A DNA stretch of 64,000 nt from Chryseobacterium taklimakanense (GCF_900187185.1 NZ_LT906465.1:806001-870000); one strand, 5' to 3'. Shown: positions 35,253 through 44,726, numbered from the stretch's first letter. Made by a program: numbers and translations. Notes: a model not told the origin generated them from the sequence alone.

Positions 35253-36806
35253 TTAGTTTTTAATTATTTTTTCTGTAACCACAACGCCACTCTGCAATAT
35301 CATTTTAACAAGATAAATACCTTTAGTTAAATCCGAAACAGAATGTCTTTCCTGAACTTTAGTAAATGATTTCACCTTTTTACCCGATAAATCAAAAATT
35401 TCAACATTAGAAATTTCGTATGGGTTAAAGAATTGAATTTCATCTTTTACAGAGTTTGTGACTAAAATAATTTTAGTTTTGTTTGCTGTACCAACCCCTA
35501 ATGTTCCAGAAACTGTAAGAGATATATCGAAATTTCCTTCAGGCGAATCAGTCGATGTAGACCACTGTCCAACATTTAGATAATAAGTTTTATTAGCTTC
35601 AGATTTTATATTAAGGGTTTCCGCCTCGCCTAATCCTGCTGCATCTACGTTAGTTTCACACACCAATTGCCCACACGTACCGCTATAAAGACCTAATTTT
35701 GCGTTCCAGGATACAGGCGTAACCACAATCGTCATTTCATCTCCGGTACCTTGGAAGGTATACCATACGCCGTCATTCATATCCCCTGCAGGTTTACAAA
35801 CTTTCACGAAATCTGTCTGCGTTGCACCACCGCCATCATTTTGGGTGAATTTATATGGAAATGTATTGATTAATGTAGCCGTGCTGCAATTATCATTTGC
35901 AGGAGGAGCTGGTTTTGTGGTAAAAGATGTATAACTGCAACCGGTAGATTCACCGGCGGAATTTAGCGCTGTAATTTTTACGTAATATTTTTTGTTATAT
36001 TCCAGAGGAGTAGAGAGTTTGTACGATGTCCCAGTCACAGGCTGTGCATTTAGTATATCACTGCCAGTCGCTGTTGTGGAAACCGTTAGTTTATATGAAG
36101 TTGCATCCTGGGACGGATTCCACGTGAAATCTGGATTTATGCTGATATTTGAGGAGTAGCTCGCGGGAGTTGATATCGTTGGACAGGCAGGTACAAGAAC
36201 CGCCGAGCTTTTCGTAAGACCAAGTAGAGTAATTATTGATTTGAACGACGTGCGTGAGTATGACCCAGGACTGGCTGGGTTTATAGGAGCCGTCCCTAAC
36301 AAATCAGTTTTATAAATCGCAGAATTGGTAACTGAACTTGCGAAATTGTAATACTTGCTGCTGCTATAGTTATAACTGGGTTGCTTTTCGTTTACTGCGA
36401 TTACTAGATTATCTGTATTATTATAATCGAAAGGCGCTGTAAAAGTAATTTCTACCGAACCATTATTATTGACAACCTTTCCACTAAATACATTTGTCAA
36501 GTTGGAGACTGGCACCCAATCATTCGAAACAGCAAACGAGCTTTTCGTAGTATGTCCTATCCAAACATCCAAAAGATCTGATTTGTCGATCGCAGCAGAG
36601 GGTGACAACTGAAATTTAACTCCAGTTATTTGCCCAGGTCCTTCGGCGTTTATCTCAGTTTTGGTAAAAATTTGCTCGCTAAATGTAAAATTGTAATTAT
36701 TGTCTGCAGGTAAAGAGCCCGTCGTTGTTCCACTCCCAATTGTGATTTGAGAATAGAAATTTGCAAAGCACGATGAAATCATTAACGTTAATAAAGTTTT
36801 CTTCAT
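35253..36806 (-). CDS. T9SS-exported fibronectin type III protein
   Basis: A 517-residue secreted protein with signal peptide MKKTLLTLMISSCFANFYSQ. Residues 20-200 form a beta-rich domain (VWIGHTTKSSFAVSNDWVPV) often seen at the start of T9SS cargo. A fibronectin type III domain follows (about 215-300: INPDFTWNPSQDATSYKLTV), then a pre-peptidase-C-like beta domain (about 305-435: GDMNDGVWYTFQGTGDEMTI). The T9SS type A sorting domain is at the end (IFDLSGKKVKSFTKVQERHS). No catalytic site is visible; it probably binds protein or carbohydrate. First gene of the operon with the M36 protease. The 292 bp upstream are AT-rich and show no gene or clear -7 box. Confidence 0.85.
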   Translation of the reverse strand: MKKTLLTLMISSCFANFYSQITIGSGTTTGSLPADNNYNFTFSEQIFTKTEINAEGPGQITGVKFQLSPSAAIDKSDLLDVWIGHTTKSSFAVSNDWVPVSNLTNVFSGKVVNNNGSVEITFTAPFDYNNTDNLVIAVNEKQPSYNYSSSKYYNFASSVTNSAIYKTDLLGTAPINPASPGSYSRTSFKSIITLLGLTKSSAVLVPACPTISTPASYSSNISINPDFTWNPSQDATSYKLTVSTTATGSDILNAQPVTGTSYKLSTPLEYNKKYYVKITALNSAGESTGCSYTSFTTKPAPPANDNCSTATLINTFPYKFTQNDGGGATQTDFVKVCKPAGDMNDGVWYTFQGTGDEMTIVVTPVSWNAKLGLYSGTCGQLVCETNVDAAGLGEAETLNIKSEANKTYYLNVGQWSTSTDSPEGNFDISLTVSGTLGVGTANKTKIILVTNSVKDEIQFFNPYEISNVEIFDLSGKKVKSFTKVQERHSVSDLTKGIYLVKMILQSGVVVTEKIIKN

Positions 36807-37098
36807 AAAAATTTAAAAATTAAGTTTTGCTAATATATTTTTTTATAAAACTTAAACAAAATTTTTATGATTTTTTATCATGATTTTAGCGCTAGATAAG
36901 GCTAACATCCTGATTATCTGTGATAAATATTTAAGGAAAAATTTATATTATCCTAAAATTTAATTCAAATAAGAAGGTTTTTTGCTGTTTTTGTTGCACC
37001 ATTTTCTCAACTAAGTATCCGAAATTATTACGCTATGCATAAAAACGATTCAAAAGAATAAATTTTCTAAGGATGCATTTTTGTGAAAGTGACATCAT

Positions 37099-40000
37099 TT
37101 AATTAAGGAAAAATTCATATTTATTTTCCTTGCCGAAGATTTCAAGCAGATCTCCGTTCACATCGATCTTCGTGCGGAGAGACACCAGCTCAAGATGGCT
37201 GTTTTCCTCAGGGTTTTTTATAAAAAAATGTAGTTTCTTTTCGCCTCTATGTTCTTCAAACGTTTTAACCAGAAAATCCAGATCATCTTTCCGCAAATCA
37301 TTCACATCCATCACCACAGAGATACTTTTAGCATATTTCTCGAAGGCTTCTTTCAGGTCTATGACATCTGTTATGTTCACAAAAGCACGGCCTTCGCTCA
37401 GCACTTTGCCCTGTTTGTCCTTTTTGCCCGCCGTTAGCGAAAATTTAATTTTAAGAATTACAAACCGCTGTACATCGAGTTTATCGCGTAATTTGAGGTA
37501 ATCCCGGTCACCCAACCGGAAACTGTAACTGCCGGTGTAATCTTCCAAAGTCATGAAGGCAACTTTTTCACCGCTGTTGTAGCCGTCGCGAACGGTGTAT
37601 TCGGTGATCAACCCTGCAACCATAAACTCTTTCGCATTCGAGTTGAATTTCTGCTTTTCTTTAAAATCTTTTATTTCTTCAAAAAGTTTGATCTGTTCTG
37701 CACCAAAATTCTTATCCCGGAAGGCATCAATTTCATCTAAATTCAGAAAATTAAAGTTTCCTCTGGCTTCTACATTTTTCACCGGTTCTTCTTCGATGAT
37801 TTCGCCGTCTTCAGCCAGTTCCAGATCAATAACTTCTTCCGGTATGTCATCCTCATCATTCTCTACCGGAGCAATGACTTTCTCCACTGTGATTTCCTCA
37901 TCCTTTTTCCCTTCCAGAATTTCTTTCCGGGAAAGCGCACCCGTAATAAACTGGTACTGATATTTAAATTCATCCAAAGGATGGGCCGATAGGTAGAACC
38001 CGATAATTTCCTTTTCTTTATTGAGTTTGTACATATTGGGCCATTCCGGAGCAGGACTGATTTTTGGAGGCTCTATTTTCACCTCATCTGCAAAATCTGC
38101 AAAAAGAGAATTTTCCACCTCGTTTTTATTGTCCTGAAAACTCTGTCCATAGCGCAGAAGCCTTTCAATATTGGTTCTTCCGGCATTGTCGATGTCAAAA
38201 TACTGCGCACGGTGGTATTTGTCAATTTCATCGAAAGCACCCGCCATTACAAGCGATTCTACCACCCTTTTATTGATTTGGCTTGAAGGAATCCGCTCAA
38301 AAAATTCAAGAACCGTATTGTATCTTCCGGCTTTTCGGCTTTCCACAATCGCTTCACTCGGCCCTTCACCGATGCCTTTTATCGCTCCCAAACCGAAACG
38401 AATCTGCCCTTTGTCATTCACCGCAAATTCGTACTGTGATTCGTTCACATCCGGTCCCAGAACATCCACGCCCATATTTTTGCAATCTTCCATAAACATG
38501 GTGATTTGCTTGGTATTGTTCAGGTTGTGCGTCATCACACTCGCCATATATTCCGCCGGATAATTGGCTTTTAAATACGCTGTGTGATAAGCAATTAAGG
38601 CGTAACAGGTAGAGTGCGATTTGTTGAAGGCATACTCCGCAAACGCTTCCCAGTCTTTCCAGATTTTATTGAGTTTAGCTTCGTCGAGATTGTTGGATTT
38701 GCCTCCCTCCAGAAATTTCGGGTACATCTTGTCCAAAACATCTTTTTGTTTTTTACCCATTGCTTTCCTCAAAGTATCGGCTTCACCTTTGGTAAAATTG
38801 GCCAGTTTCTGCGAAAGCAGCATCACCTGCTCCTGATAGACGGTAATTCCGTAGGTTTCAGCAAGATATTCTTCGTTTTCCGGAAGGTCATATACAATTT
38901 CTTCTACGCCGTGTTTCCTGTTGATGAAGTTAGGAATGTATTTAATCGGTCCCGGACGGTACAGCGCGTTCATCGCAATCAAGTCCGCAAAAACCGTCGG
39001 TTTCAGTTCGCGCATATATTTCTGCATTCCGGGCGATTCGTACTGGAAAATGCCAACCGTTCTTCCTTCCTGAAACAGCTGATAGGTTTTCTCGTCATCC
39101 AGAGGAATTTCATCAGTATCAATCTCAATTCCGTGGTTGGCTTTTACGAGTTTGATGGCGTCTTTAATGATGGTTAAAGTTCTTAACCCCAGGAAATCCA
39201 TTTTTAAAAGCCCCGCGCTTTCCGCCACCGAGTTGTCGAACTGCGACACGATAATATCAGCATCTTTCGCAGCAATCGTAATTGGAACCAAATTAGAAAT
39301 ATCTTCCGGCGTGATAATTACCCCACAGGCGTGAATTCCGGTGTTCCGGATGGCCCCTTCCATTTTTTGGGCAGAAGCGAGCACACTGTGACGGTAATCC
39401 CCTTTATCTTCAAGAATTTTCTTCATTTCATCCACGAGGATTTTGTCTTCCGGCGGCAGTTTTTCATATTTTGAAAAAGCCTTGGCAATGTTCATCCCCG
39501 GACTTGGGGGAACGAGTTTCGCGATATTGTTGGTATCGGGAATCGGAACATCCAGCACTCTTCCCGCATCTTTAATTGCAGATTTTCCACCCAGTACGGA
39601 ATAGGTAATGATCTGCGCTACATTGGTTTTACCGTATTTTTCCACCACCCATTTGATGACACGGTCGCGGCCTTCATCATCAAAATCAATGTCAATATCC
39701 GGCATCGAAATCCTCTCCGGATTCAAAAATCTCTCAAAAAGCAGGTCGTATTTAATAGGGTCCACATTAGTAATCCCGATGCAGTATGCTACCGCAGAAC
39801 CGGCTGCAGAACCTCGTCCCGGCCCTACGGAAACACCCATTTTCCTTGCCTCGTTGCAGAAATCCTGCACAATCAAAAAGTAACCGGGATAACCGGTGTT
39901 TTCAATAACTTCGAGTTCAAAATCGAGACGGTCGGCAATTTCCGGCGTAATTTCACCATACTTTGCTTTGGCTCCTTCGTAAGTTAAATGGCGTAAATAG

Positions 40001-41772
40001 GCATTTTCACCACGTTTTCCACCGTCTTTTTCGTCTTCTTCGCTGAAAAATTCAGCAGGAATATCAAATTTCGGAAGGAGAACATCTCTTTTTAAAGTAT
40101 AGGGTTCAAATTTCTGCAGAAATTCTCCGTACGCTTCGAAGGCATCGGGATAATTGCGAAACGTCTGTTTCAGTTCAGCTTCGTCCTTAATATAATATTC
40201 ACTGGAAGGAAGGCCGCGGCGTTTTCCAAAGCCTTTACCAACCGGCGTTGAAAGTTTTTCACCGTCCTTGATACAGTATAAAATATCCTGAATATTGGCA
40301 TCAGATTTTTCGGTGTAAAACGTTTCGTTCTGGGCCAGAATTTTCACATCATATTTATCCGCAAACCCGAGCAGTACGTCGTTCACGTGCTCCTCTTCCA
40401 CCACTTCGTGGTTCTGGATCTGGACATAAAAATCTTCTCCGAAAGTATCCTTCCACCATCTGAACAATTCCTCACCCTTCTGTTCACCAAATTCCAGAAT
40501 CGTATTTGGAATATCCCCGAAAGTTCCGGCTGTTAAAGCAATAACATCTTCCTTATATTCCGCAATCATTTTTCGGGAAATCCTTGGTACCCCGAAATAA
40601 AATCCGTTCACATAACCCAGACTCGACAGTTTTGCGAGATTTTTATAGCCGTTGAAATTTTTGGCCAACAAAACTACATTCGTCCTTCTGTCGGGATCGT
40701 CCTTGGTAAATGTTTTCTGCTCAGGACGGTCGGAAATGTAAAATTCGCAGCCCAAAACCGGAATCAGCTCTTTACGCGGTTCAGGCTCGGAAAATTCTTC
40801 TCCATTTTGTTCAGCTTCATCTTTTTTGGCAAAATATTCTTTGGCTGAATTTTTTATTGCACCGTTGGCTTTTTCCACTTCGGAAACAAATTTGAAAGCG
40901 CCCATCATATTGCCCAAATCCACCATTCCAACCGCCGGAAAATTGTTGTACAAAGCTTTTTTTATTAAATCCGAAATATCCGTAGAAGCCTGCAGGGACG
41001 AGTAAATACTGTGGTTGTGGAAATTGAAATAGCTTCCCAGTTCCACTTCCGGAGTGTCGCCAAAATCAACCGTTCTCTTCTTGGTTTTGGAAGCCGCAAC
41101 CTGCCTTCTGATGACAATTCCGAAAGGTTTAATCGGATTCGGATTCGCGGCCCGGAAATTCCGGATCAGATCTTCAGAAATTTTTAAGTATGATGCATTA
41201 ATGACACCGATCCTGAGCATTTCGAAGAAAACCTGTGCCGTGGCATTCACGTCTGCGGCAGCGTTGTGCGCTTCATCGAATTTATGACCGTAAAGTTTTT
41301 CGTAAATCTCTTCCAGTTTCGGCGACTTAAATTTGCCTTCTTTTCCGGACGGGATCGCGCAGTACTCTGTCCCGAAAATCATCGTATCGGCTTTAGGAAG
41401 ATCCTGCAGTGAGTTTTCAATTTCTTTCCTGAAAAACTCGGCTCCGATAATTTTATAATCGAATTCAACATTCTGCCCGACGCCGAATTTTGCTTTTTTC
41501 AAAACTTCATTAAATTCCTGCAGCACTTCAGCCAGATCCCGGCCTTCTTCATTCGCCAATTTCGTCGTAATCCCGTGAATCCTCGACGCGTTGAACGGAA
41601 TATCATAACCTTCCGGCTTAATGATATAATCCTGATTTTCAATCAAATTTCCTTCGTCATCGTGCAGTTGCCACGCAATCTGCACCATCCTCGGCCAGTT
41701 GCCGCTGTCGGAAACTGGGGCGTTAAAATTATTCGGTAAACCCGTGGTTTCGGTATCAAAAACTAAGTACAT
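37099..41772 (-). CDS. dnaE: DNA polymerase III alpha subunit fused to a DnaQ-like exonuclease
   Basis: A 1557-residue replicative polymerase. Residues 1-195 are a DEDDh exonuclease (FDTETTG at 4-10, then NVEFDYKI and HNAAADVN), which would proofread as the epsilon subunit does. The PHP domain follows (YFNFHNHSIYS ... VGMVDLGNMMGAF): the HxH is kept, but the usual Asp-His pair reads Asp-Leu. The polymerase core has GPGRGSAAGSAVAYC and PDIDIDFDDEGRD with the catalytic Asp pair. A helix-hairpin-helix region (RFGLGAIKGIGEGPSEAI) and OB fold (FMVAGLITEYTVRDGYNSGE) come last. Fused DnaQ-DnaE is known in some Bacteroidota; most bacteria use separate genes. Alone in its transcription unit. Confidence 0.95.
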   Translation of the reverse strand: MYLVFDTETTGLPNNFNAPVSDSGNWPRMVQIAWQLHDDEGNLIENQDYIIKPEGYDIPFNASRIHGITTKLANEEGRDLAEVLQEFNEVLKKAKFGVGQNVEFDYKIIGAEFFRKEIENSLQDLPKADTMIFGTEYCAIPSGKEGKFKSPKLEEIYEKLYGHKFDEAHNAAADVNATAQVFFEMLRIGVINASYLKISEDLIRNFRAANPNPIKPFGIVIRRQVAASKTKKRTVDFGDTPEVELGSYFNFHNHSIYSSLQASTDISDLIKKALYNNFPAVGMVDLGNMMGAFKFVSEVEKANGAIKNSAKEYFAKKDEAEQNGEEFSEPEPRKELIPVLGCEFYISDRPEQKTFTKDDPDRRTNVVLLAKNFNGYKNLAKLSSLGYVNGFYFGVPRISRKMIAEYKEDVIALTAGTFGDIPNTILEFGEQKGEELFRWWKDTFGEDFYVQIQNHEVVEEEHVNDVLLGFADKYDVKILAQNETFYTEKSDANIQDILYCIKDGEKLSTPVGKGFGKRRGLPSSEYYIKDEAELKQTFRNYPDAFEAYGEFLQKFEPYTLKRDVLLPKFDIPAEFFSEEDEKDGGKRGENAYLRHLTYEGAKAKYGEITPEIADRLDFELEVIENTGYPGYFLIVQDFCNEARKMGVSVGPGRGSAAGSAVAYCIGITNVDPIKYDLLFERFLNPERISMPDIDIDFDDEGRDRVIKWVVEKYGKTNVAQIITYSVLGGKSAIKDAGRVLDVPIPDTNNIAKLVPPSPGMNIAKAFSKYEKLPPEDKILVDEMKKILEDKGDYRHSVLASAQKMEGAIRNTGIHACGVIITPEDISNLVPITIAAKDADIIVSQFDNSVAESAGLLKMDFLGLRTLTIIKDAIKLVKANHGIEIDTDEIPLDDEKTYQLFQEGRTVGIFQYESPGMQKYMRELKPTVFADLIAMNALYRPGPIKYIPNFINRKHGVEEIVYDLPENEEYLAETYGITVYQEQVMLLSQKLANFTKGEADTLRKAMGKKQKDVLDKMYPKFLEGGKSNNLDEAKLNKIWKDWEAFAEYAFNKSHSTCYALIAYHTAYLKANYPAEYMASVMTHNLNNTKQITMFMEDCKNMGVDVLGPDVNESQYEFAVNDKGQIRFGLGAIKGIGEGPSEAIVESRKAGRYNTVLEFFERIPSSQINKRVVESLVMAGAFDEIDKYHRAQYFDIDNAGRTNIERLLRYGQSFQDNKNEVENSLFADFADEVKIEPPKISPAPEWPNMYKLNKEKEIIGFYLSAHPLDEFKYQYQFITGALSRKEILEGKKDEEITVEKVIAPVENDEDDIPEEVIDLELAEDGEIIEEEPVKNVEARGNFNFLNLDEIDAFRDKNFGAEQIKLFEEIKDFKEKQKFNSNAKEFMVAGLITEYTVRDGYNSGEKVAFMTLEDYTGSYSFRLGDRDYLKLRDKLDVQRFVILKIKFSLTAGKKDKQGKVLSEGRAFVNITDVIDLKEAFEKYAKSISVVMDVNDLRKDDLDFLVKTFEEHRGEKKLHFFIKNPEENSHLELVSLRTKIDVNGDLLEIFGKENKYEFFLN

Positions 41773-41833
41773 TATTTAAAAAGAAGCAAGTTAACAGTAA
41801 AAAGACAGAAGAAAAATCTGTCCTAATTTTTTG

Positions 41834-41841
41834 TAAAAGTA
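41834..41841 (-). promoter_or_regulatory. Possible -7 box of dnaE
   Basis: Minus strand reads TACTTTTA, one mismatch from TAnnTTTG, about 60 bases before the dnaE start. Confidence 0.3.
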
Positions 41842-41890
41842 GCAGAAAAATACCGCAAAAAAAAGTTGTTTTTATTCCAAATTCATGAAG

Positions 41891-41917
41891 TGCGGCTGCC
41901 GGGCATTTTACATAACT
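41891..41917. repeat. Dispersed intergenic motif, copy 1
   Basis: TGCGGCTGCCGGGCATTTTA followed by CATAACT. It resembles the motif at 55924-55950 (TGCGGACCGGGCGCCTTACA then TAATTTT), and both end in the palindrome TTACATAA. In a 287-bp gap between dnaE and the E1 gene that shows no gene. Confidence 0.4.
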
Positions 41918-42045
41918 TCTCTTCAAAGCGCACAATACCGGACATTAGCCAAGCCATATTTCAAAGTTCAGCTAAACCTTCTGTAAGGAGTTTGTTTTGG
42001 TTGCTGCAAGATTCATCCTATAAACTTAAAGTTACTTAAATTGTT

Positions 42046-42053
42046 TATCTTTG
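42046..42053 (+). promoter_or_regulatory. -7 box abutting the E1 start codon
   Basis: TATCTTTG (TAnnTTTG) ends six bases before the ATG at 42060. The intervening GGAGGT looks like a Shine-Dalgarno site but is too close to the ATG and may not be in the mRNA at all. Confidence 0.65.
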
Positions 42054-42059
42054 GGAGGT

Positions 42060-44141
42060 ATGAATACGAAGATTAAAGAGACTGTATCACAGGACATTTT
42101 ACTAAAAGCCTACAACCATATGATGCTTGCCAAAGCGATGGCAGACATCTACGAGGAAAACCGCAGTGTGTGCAAATATGTTCACAGCACCTCACGCGGC
42201 CACGAAGCCATTCAGCTGGCTACAGCTTACCATCTAAAAAAAGATGACTGGGTTTCGCCATACTACCGCGACGAAAGCTTGCTGCTTGGCATCGGATTTC
42301 AACCATACCAGCTGATGCTCCAGCTTCTGGCGAAAGCAGACGACCCGTTTTCCGGGGGACGTTCGTATTATTCTCATCCTTCGAGCAAGGACGGGAATTT
42401 ACCAAAAATAATCCATCAGAGTTCAGCGACCGGAATGCAGGCGATTCCTACAACCGGTGTGGCACAGGGTTTAAAATATCTTCAGGAATTTAATCTTAAA
42501 ACATTCAGTGAAAATCCCGTTGTGGTTTGTTCGCTGGGGGACAATTCCGTGACAGAAGGTGAAGTTTCTGAGGCGTTCCAGTTTGCTGCACTTCATCAGC
42601 TGCCGATTATTTTCCTGGTTCAGGATAACGAATGGGGGATTTCGGTAACCAAAGAGGAAGCACGAACCGCAGATGCCTATGAATTTGTAGCCGGATTTAC
42701 CGGTCTGGAAAGAATGAGGATTGACGGCACCAATTTCGCCGAAGCCTTTGAAGGTATGGAAAAAGCTTTCGATTTTGTAAGAAACGAACAAAAACCGATG
42801 GTGGTGTGTGCAAAAACCGTACTCATCGGGCATCACACTTCCGGCGTTAGGCGCGAATTCTACCGAGATGAAGAGGATTTGGCCAAACACAGGGCAAAAG
42901 ATCCAGGAGATATCCTGAGAAACATCTTGCTCGACGAAGGTTTTGACGAAGAACTCCTGAAACAGATCACAAAAAAAGCACGCATCGAGGCTGAGGAAGC
43001 TTTTCAAAAAGCTCAAAGCGCACCAGATCCGTCTCCCGAAAGTGTAACTGAACACGTTTTTGCTCCAACACCAGTAACCGAAGAAACCGGAAGCAGGGTT
43101 CCTGCAGATGCCAATGCAAAAGAAAAAATCGTGATGGTGGATGCCGCGATACACGCCATACAGGAACTGATGTACAAGCATCCGGAAGCCGTTTTGTACG
43201 GCCAGGATGTGGGCGCCAGAATCGGCGGTGTGTTCCGCGAGACGGTTACTTTGGGAAACAAATTTGGCGCTAAGAGAGTTTTCAACACGGCCATTCAGGA
43301 AGCTTATATCATTGGGTCTACGGTCGGTATGAGCGCCGTTGGACTGAAACCGATTGTGGAGGTACAGTTTGCGGACTATATTTATCCCGGAATCAACCAA
43401 CTGATTACAGAAATATCCAAATCCTGCTATTTAAGCAACGGAAAATATCCGGTAAGCAACATCATCCGAGTTCCAACGGGAGCTTACGGAGGTGGCGGCC
43501 CGTACCACAGCGGCAGTGTAGAAAGCATCATTTCAAATATAAAAGGAATAAAAGTCGCATACCCGAGCAACGCGGCAGACTTCAAAGGTTTGCTGAAAGC
43601 TGCGTACTACGACCCGAATCCTGTAGTAATGCTGGAGCATAAAGGTCTGTACTGGAGCAAAGTACCCGGCACCGAAAACGCTAAAACAGTAGAACCGGCG
43701 GAAGATTATATTTTACCGTTCGGAAAAGCTAACATCATCAAAGAAGCCGATAAAACGGAAACGGAAAAAGGCAGAACTTTGGTCATTGTTACTTACGGAA
43801 TGGGCGTTTACTGGGCGAAAGAAGCTGCAAAATCATTTGAAGGCAGAGTTGAAATCATTGATCTAAGAACATTAGTTCCACTTGATGAAAAACTTGTTTT
43901 TGAAAGGGTAAAACTTCACGGGAAATGCTTAGTTCTCACCGAAGAACAACTTAACAATTCCTTTGCAGAAGCTTTTGCACACCGTATTTCCAAAAACTGC
44001 TTCAAATATCTGGATTTACCGGTTGAAACTATGGGTTCGCTAGATTTACCGGCAGTACCGATCAACTTAATTTTAGAAAAGGAAATGCTTCCCAACGCGG
44101 ACAAGGTTTCTGAGAAAATAAAGGAAATGCTAAGTCATTAA
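42060..44141 (+). CDS. 2-oxoacid dehydrogenase E1, alpha and beta fused
   Basis: A 693-residue thiamine diphosphate enzyme. Residues 1-290 are E1 alpha: YYRDESLLLGIGF, then CSLGDNSVTEGEVSEAFQFA ... LVQDNEWGIS, the GDx(~26)N thiamine motif. Residues 335-690 are E1 beta: LYGQDVGARIGGVFRETVTL, EVQFADYIYPGINQLITEIS and the C-terminal transketolase domain. It decarboxylates a 2-oxoacid and passes the acyl group to an E2 lipoyl protein. The fused form in Bacteroidota is usually assigned to branched-chain 2-oxoacids (2-oxoisovalerate), which feed branched fatty acids; pyruvate cannot be excluded. No E2 or E3 gene is nearby. ATG at 42060 is chosen over an in-frame TTG at 42051, which lies in the -7 box. 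A terminator follows. Confidence 0.92.
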   Translation: MNTKIKETVSQDILLKAYNHMMLAKAMADIYEENRSVCKYVHSTSRGHEAIQLATAYHLKKDDWVSPYYRDESLLLGIGFQPYQLMLQLLAKADDPFSGGRSYYSHPSSKDGNLPKIIHQSSATGMQAIPTTGVAQGLKYLQEFNLKTFSENPVVVCSLGDNSVTEGEVSEAFQFAALHQLPIIFLVQDNEWGISVTKEEARTADAYEFVAGFTGLERMRIDGTNFAEAFEGMEKAFDFVRNEQKPMVVCAKTVLIGHHTSGVRREFYRDEEDLAKHRAKDPGDILRNILLDEGFDEELLKQITKKARIEAEEAFQKAQSAPDPSPESVTEHVFAPTPVTEETGSRVPADANAKEKIVMVDAAIHAIQELMYKHPEAVLYGQDVGARIGGVFRETVTLGNKFGAKRVFNTAIQEAYIIGSTVGMSAVGLKPIVEVQFADYIYPGINQLITEISKSCYLSNGKYPVSNIIRVPTGAYGGGGPYHSGSVESIISNIKGIKVAYPSNAADFKGLLKAAYYDPNPVVMLEHKGLYWSKVPGTENAKTVEPAEDYILPFGKANIIKEADKTETEKGRTLVIVTYGMGVYWAKEAAKSFEGRVEIIDLRTLVPLDEKLVFERVKLHGKCLVLTEEQLNNSFAEAFAHRISKNCFKYLDLPVETMGSLDLPAVPINLILEKEMLPNADKVSEKIKEMLSH

Positions 44142-44147
44142 AAAATT

Positions 44148-44180
44148 AAAAGCACCGAGATTGAAACGGTGCTTTTTTTT
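44148..44180 (+). terminator. Terminator of the E1 gene
   Basis: AAAAGCACCG, 9-base loop, CGGTGCTTTT, then more Ts: a 10-bp stem right after the stop codon. Confidence 0.9.
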
Positions 44181-44188
44181 CATTAAAA

Positions 44189-44494
44189 TTAAAAACCAAT
44201 GGATTCATCGTGCTGAGAAAGGTCCAGTCCGAGGTGCTCTGATTCTTCGGAAACCCTTAGCGGAATGATGAAATCGGTGATTTTGTAAAGCAAAATTGCT
44301 CCAAAAAACGTAAAAACCGACACCAGAACCAAAACCAGCATGTGATGCCCAAAAACCGACCAGCCGCCATGCAGCAAACTTGCATTTTCACCATGCGCAA
44401 AAATTGCGGTAAGAATCATTCCCATAATCCCTCCTACGCCATGACAGGCAAAAACATCCAAAGTGTCGTCTATTTTTTTGAGTTCTTTGATACC
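44189..44494 (-). pseudogene. Ammonium transporter (Amt) remnant, C-terminal end only
   Basis: About 100 codons of the C-terminal end of an Amt/MEP/Rh channel remain. They read IKELKKIDDTLDVFACHGVG, then GIMGMILTAIFAH with a last membrane helix and a cytoplasmic tail (LRVSEESEHLGLDLSQHDES). DVFACHGVGG is the conserved TM10 segment with its pore His. A stop codon cuts the frame at 44495-44497, and nothing upstream encodes the missing 300 or so residues. An ATG at 44461 exists but would give only 90 residues, too few for a channel. So this is a deletion remnant. Confidence 0.85.
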
Positions 44495-44697
44495 TTATAT
44501 TAATTTCTAGCCTTTTTTGTATTTGACAGAGTTGTGGAAAGAGGAGGTTTCATTTCAGATTTAGAATTTTGTTAAAATTCACCGTCAAGATGTATCCCAC
44601 TTTTAGCAACTAAAAAAATTGACCCTAGAATTGATTAAAGCAATACGGTGCTGCGCTGTGGAAAGGCGACATATGCCTAAAAACATAATAATAAAGA
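44495..44697. other. Unassigned gap beside the Amt remnant
   Basis: About 200 AT-rich bases between the broken Amt frame and the next terminator. No gene, transposase part or clear inverted repeat was recognised. It may hold the scar of whatever removed the rest of the transporter gene. Confidence 0.4.
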
Positions 44698-44726
44698 AAA
44701 CCGGCCTTCAGAACGAAAGCCGGTTT
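44698..44726 (-). terminator. Terminator of the SusCD-phosphodiesterase operon
   Basis: AAACCGGC, a 13-base loop and GCCGGTTT; on the minus strand a T-rich stretch follows. Confidence 0.85.

Noticed and set aside
36807-37098. Possible gene or RNA between the T9SS protein gene and dnaE
   Set aside because: AT-rich, no frame of use, no clear hairpin with T run, no full -7 box; nothing supported.
42051-42059. TTG start for the E1 gene (three extra residues)
   Set aside because: It overlaps the -7 box TATCTTTG; the ATG three codons later is the better start.
42471-43400. 309-codon frame antisense to the E1 gene
   Set aside because: The sense strand encodes a clear thiamine enzyme. The antisense product matches nothing and has no promoter or start context.
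44189-44461. A functional 90-residue gene starting at the ATG at 44461
   Set aside because: It covers only the last part of an Amt channel. The conserved frame extends upstream of the ATG, which shows truncation and not a small gene.
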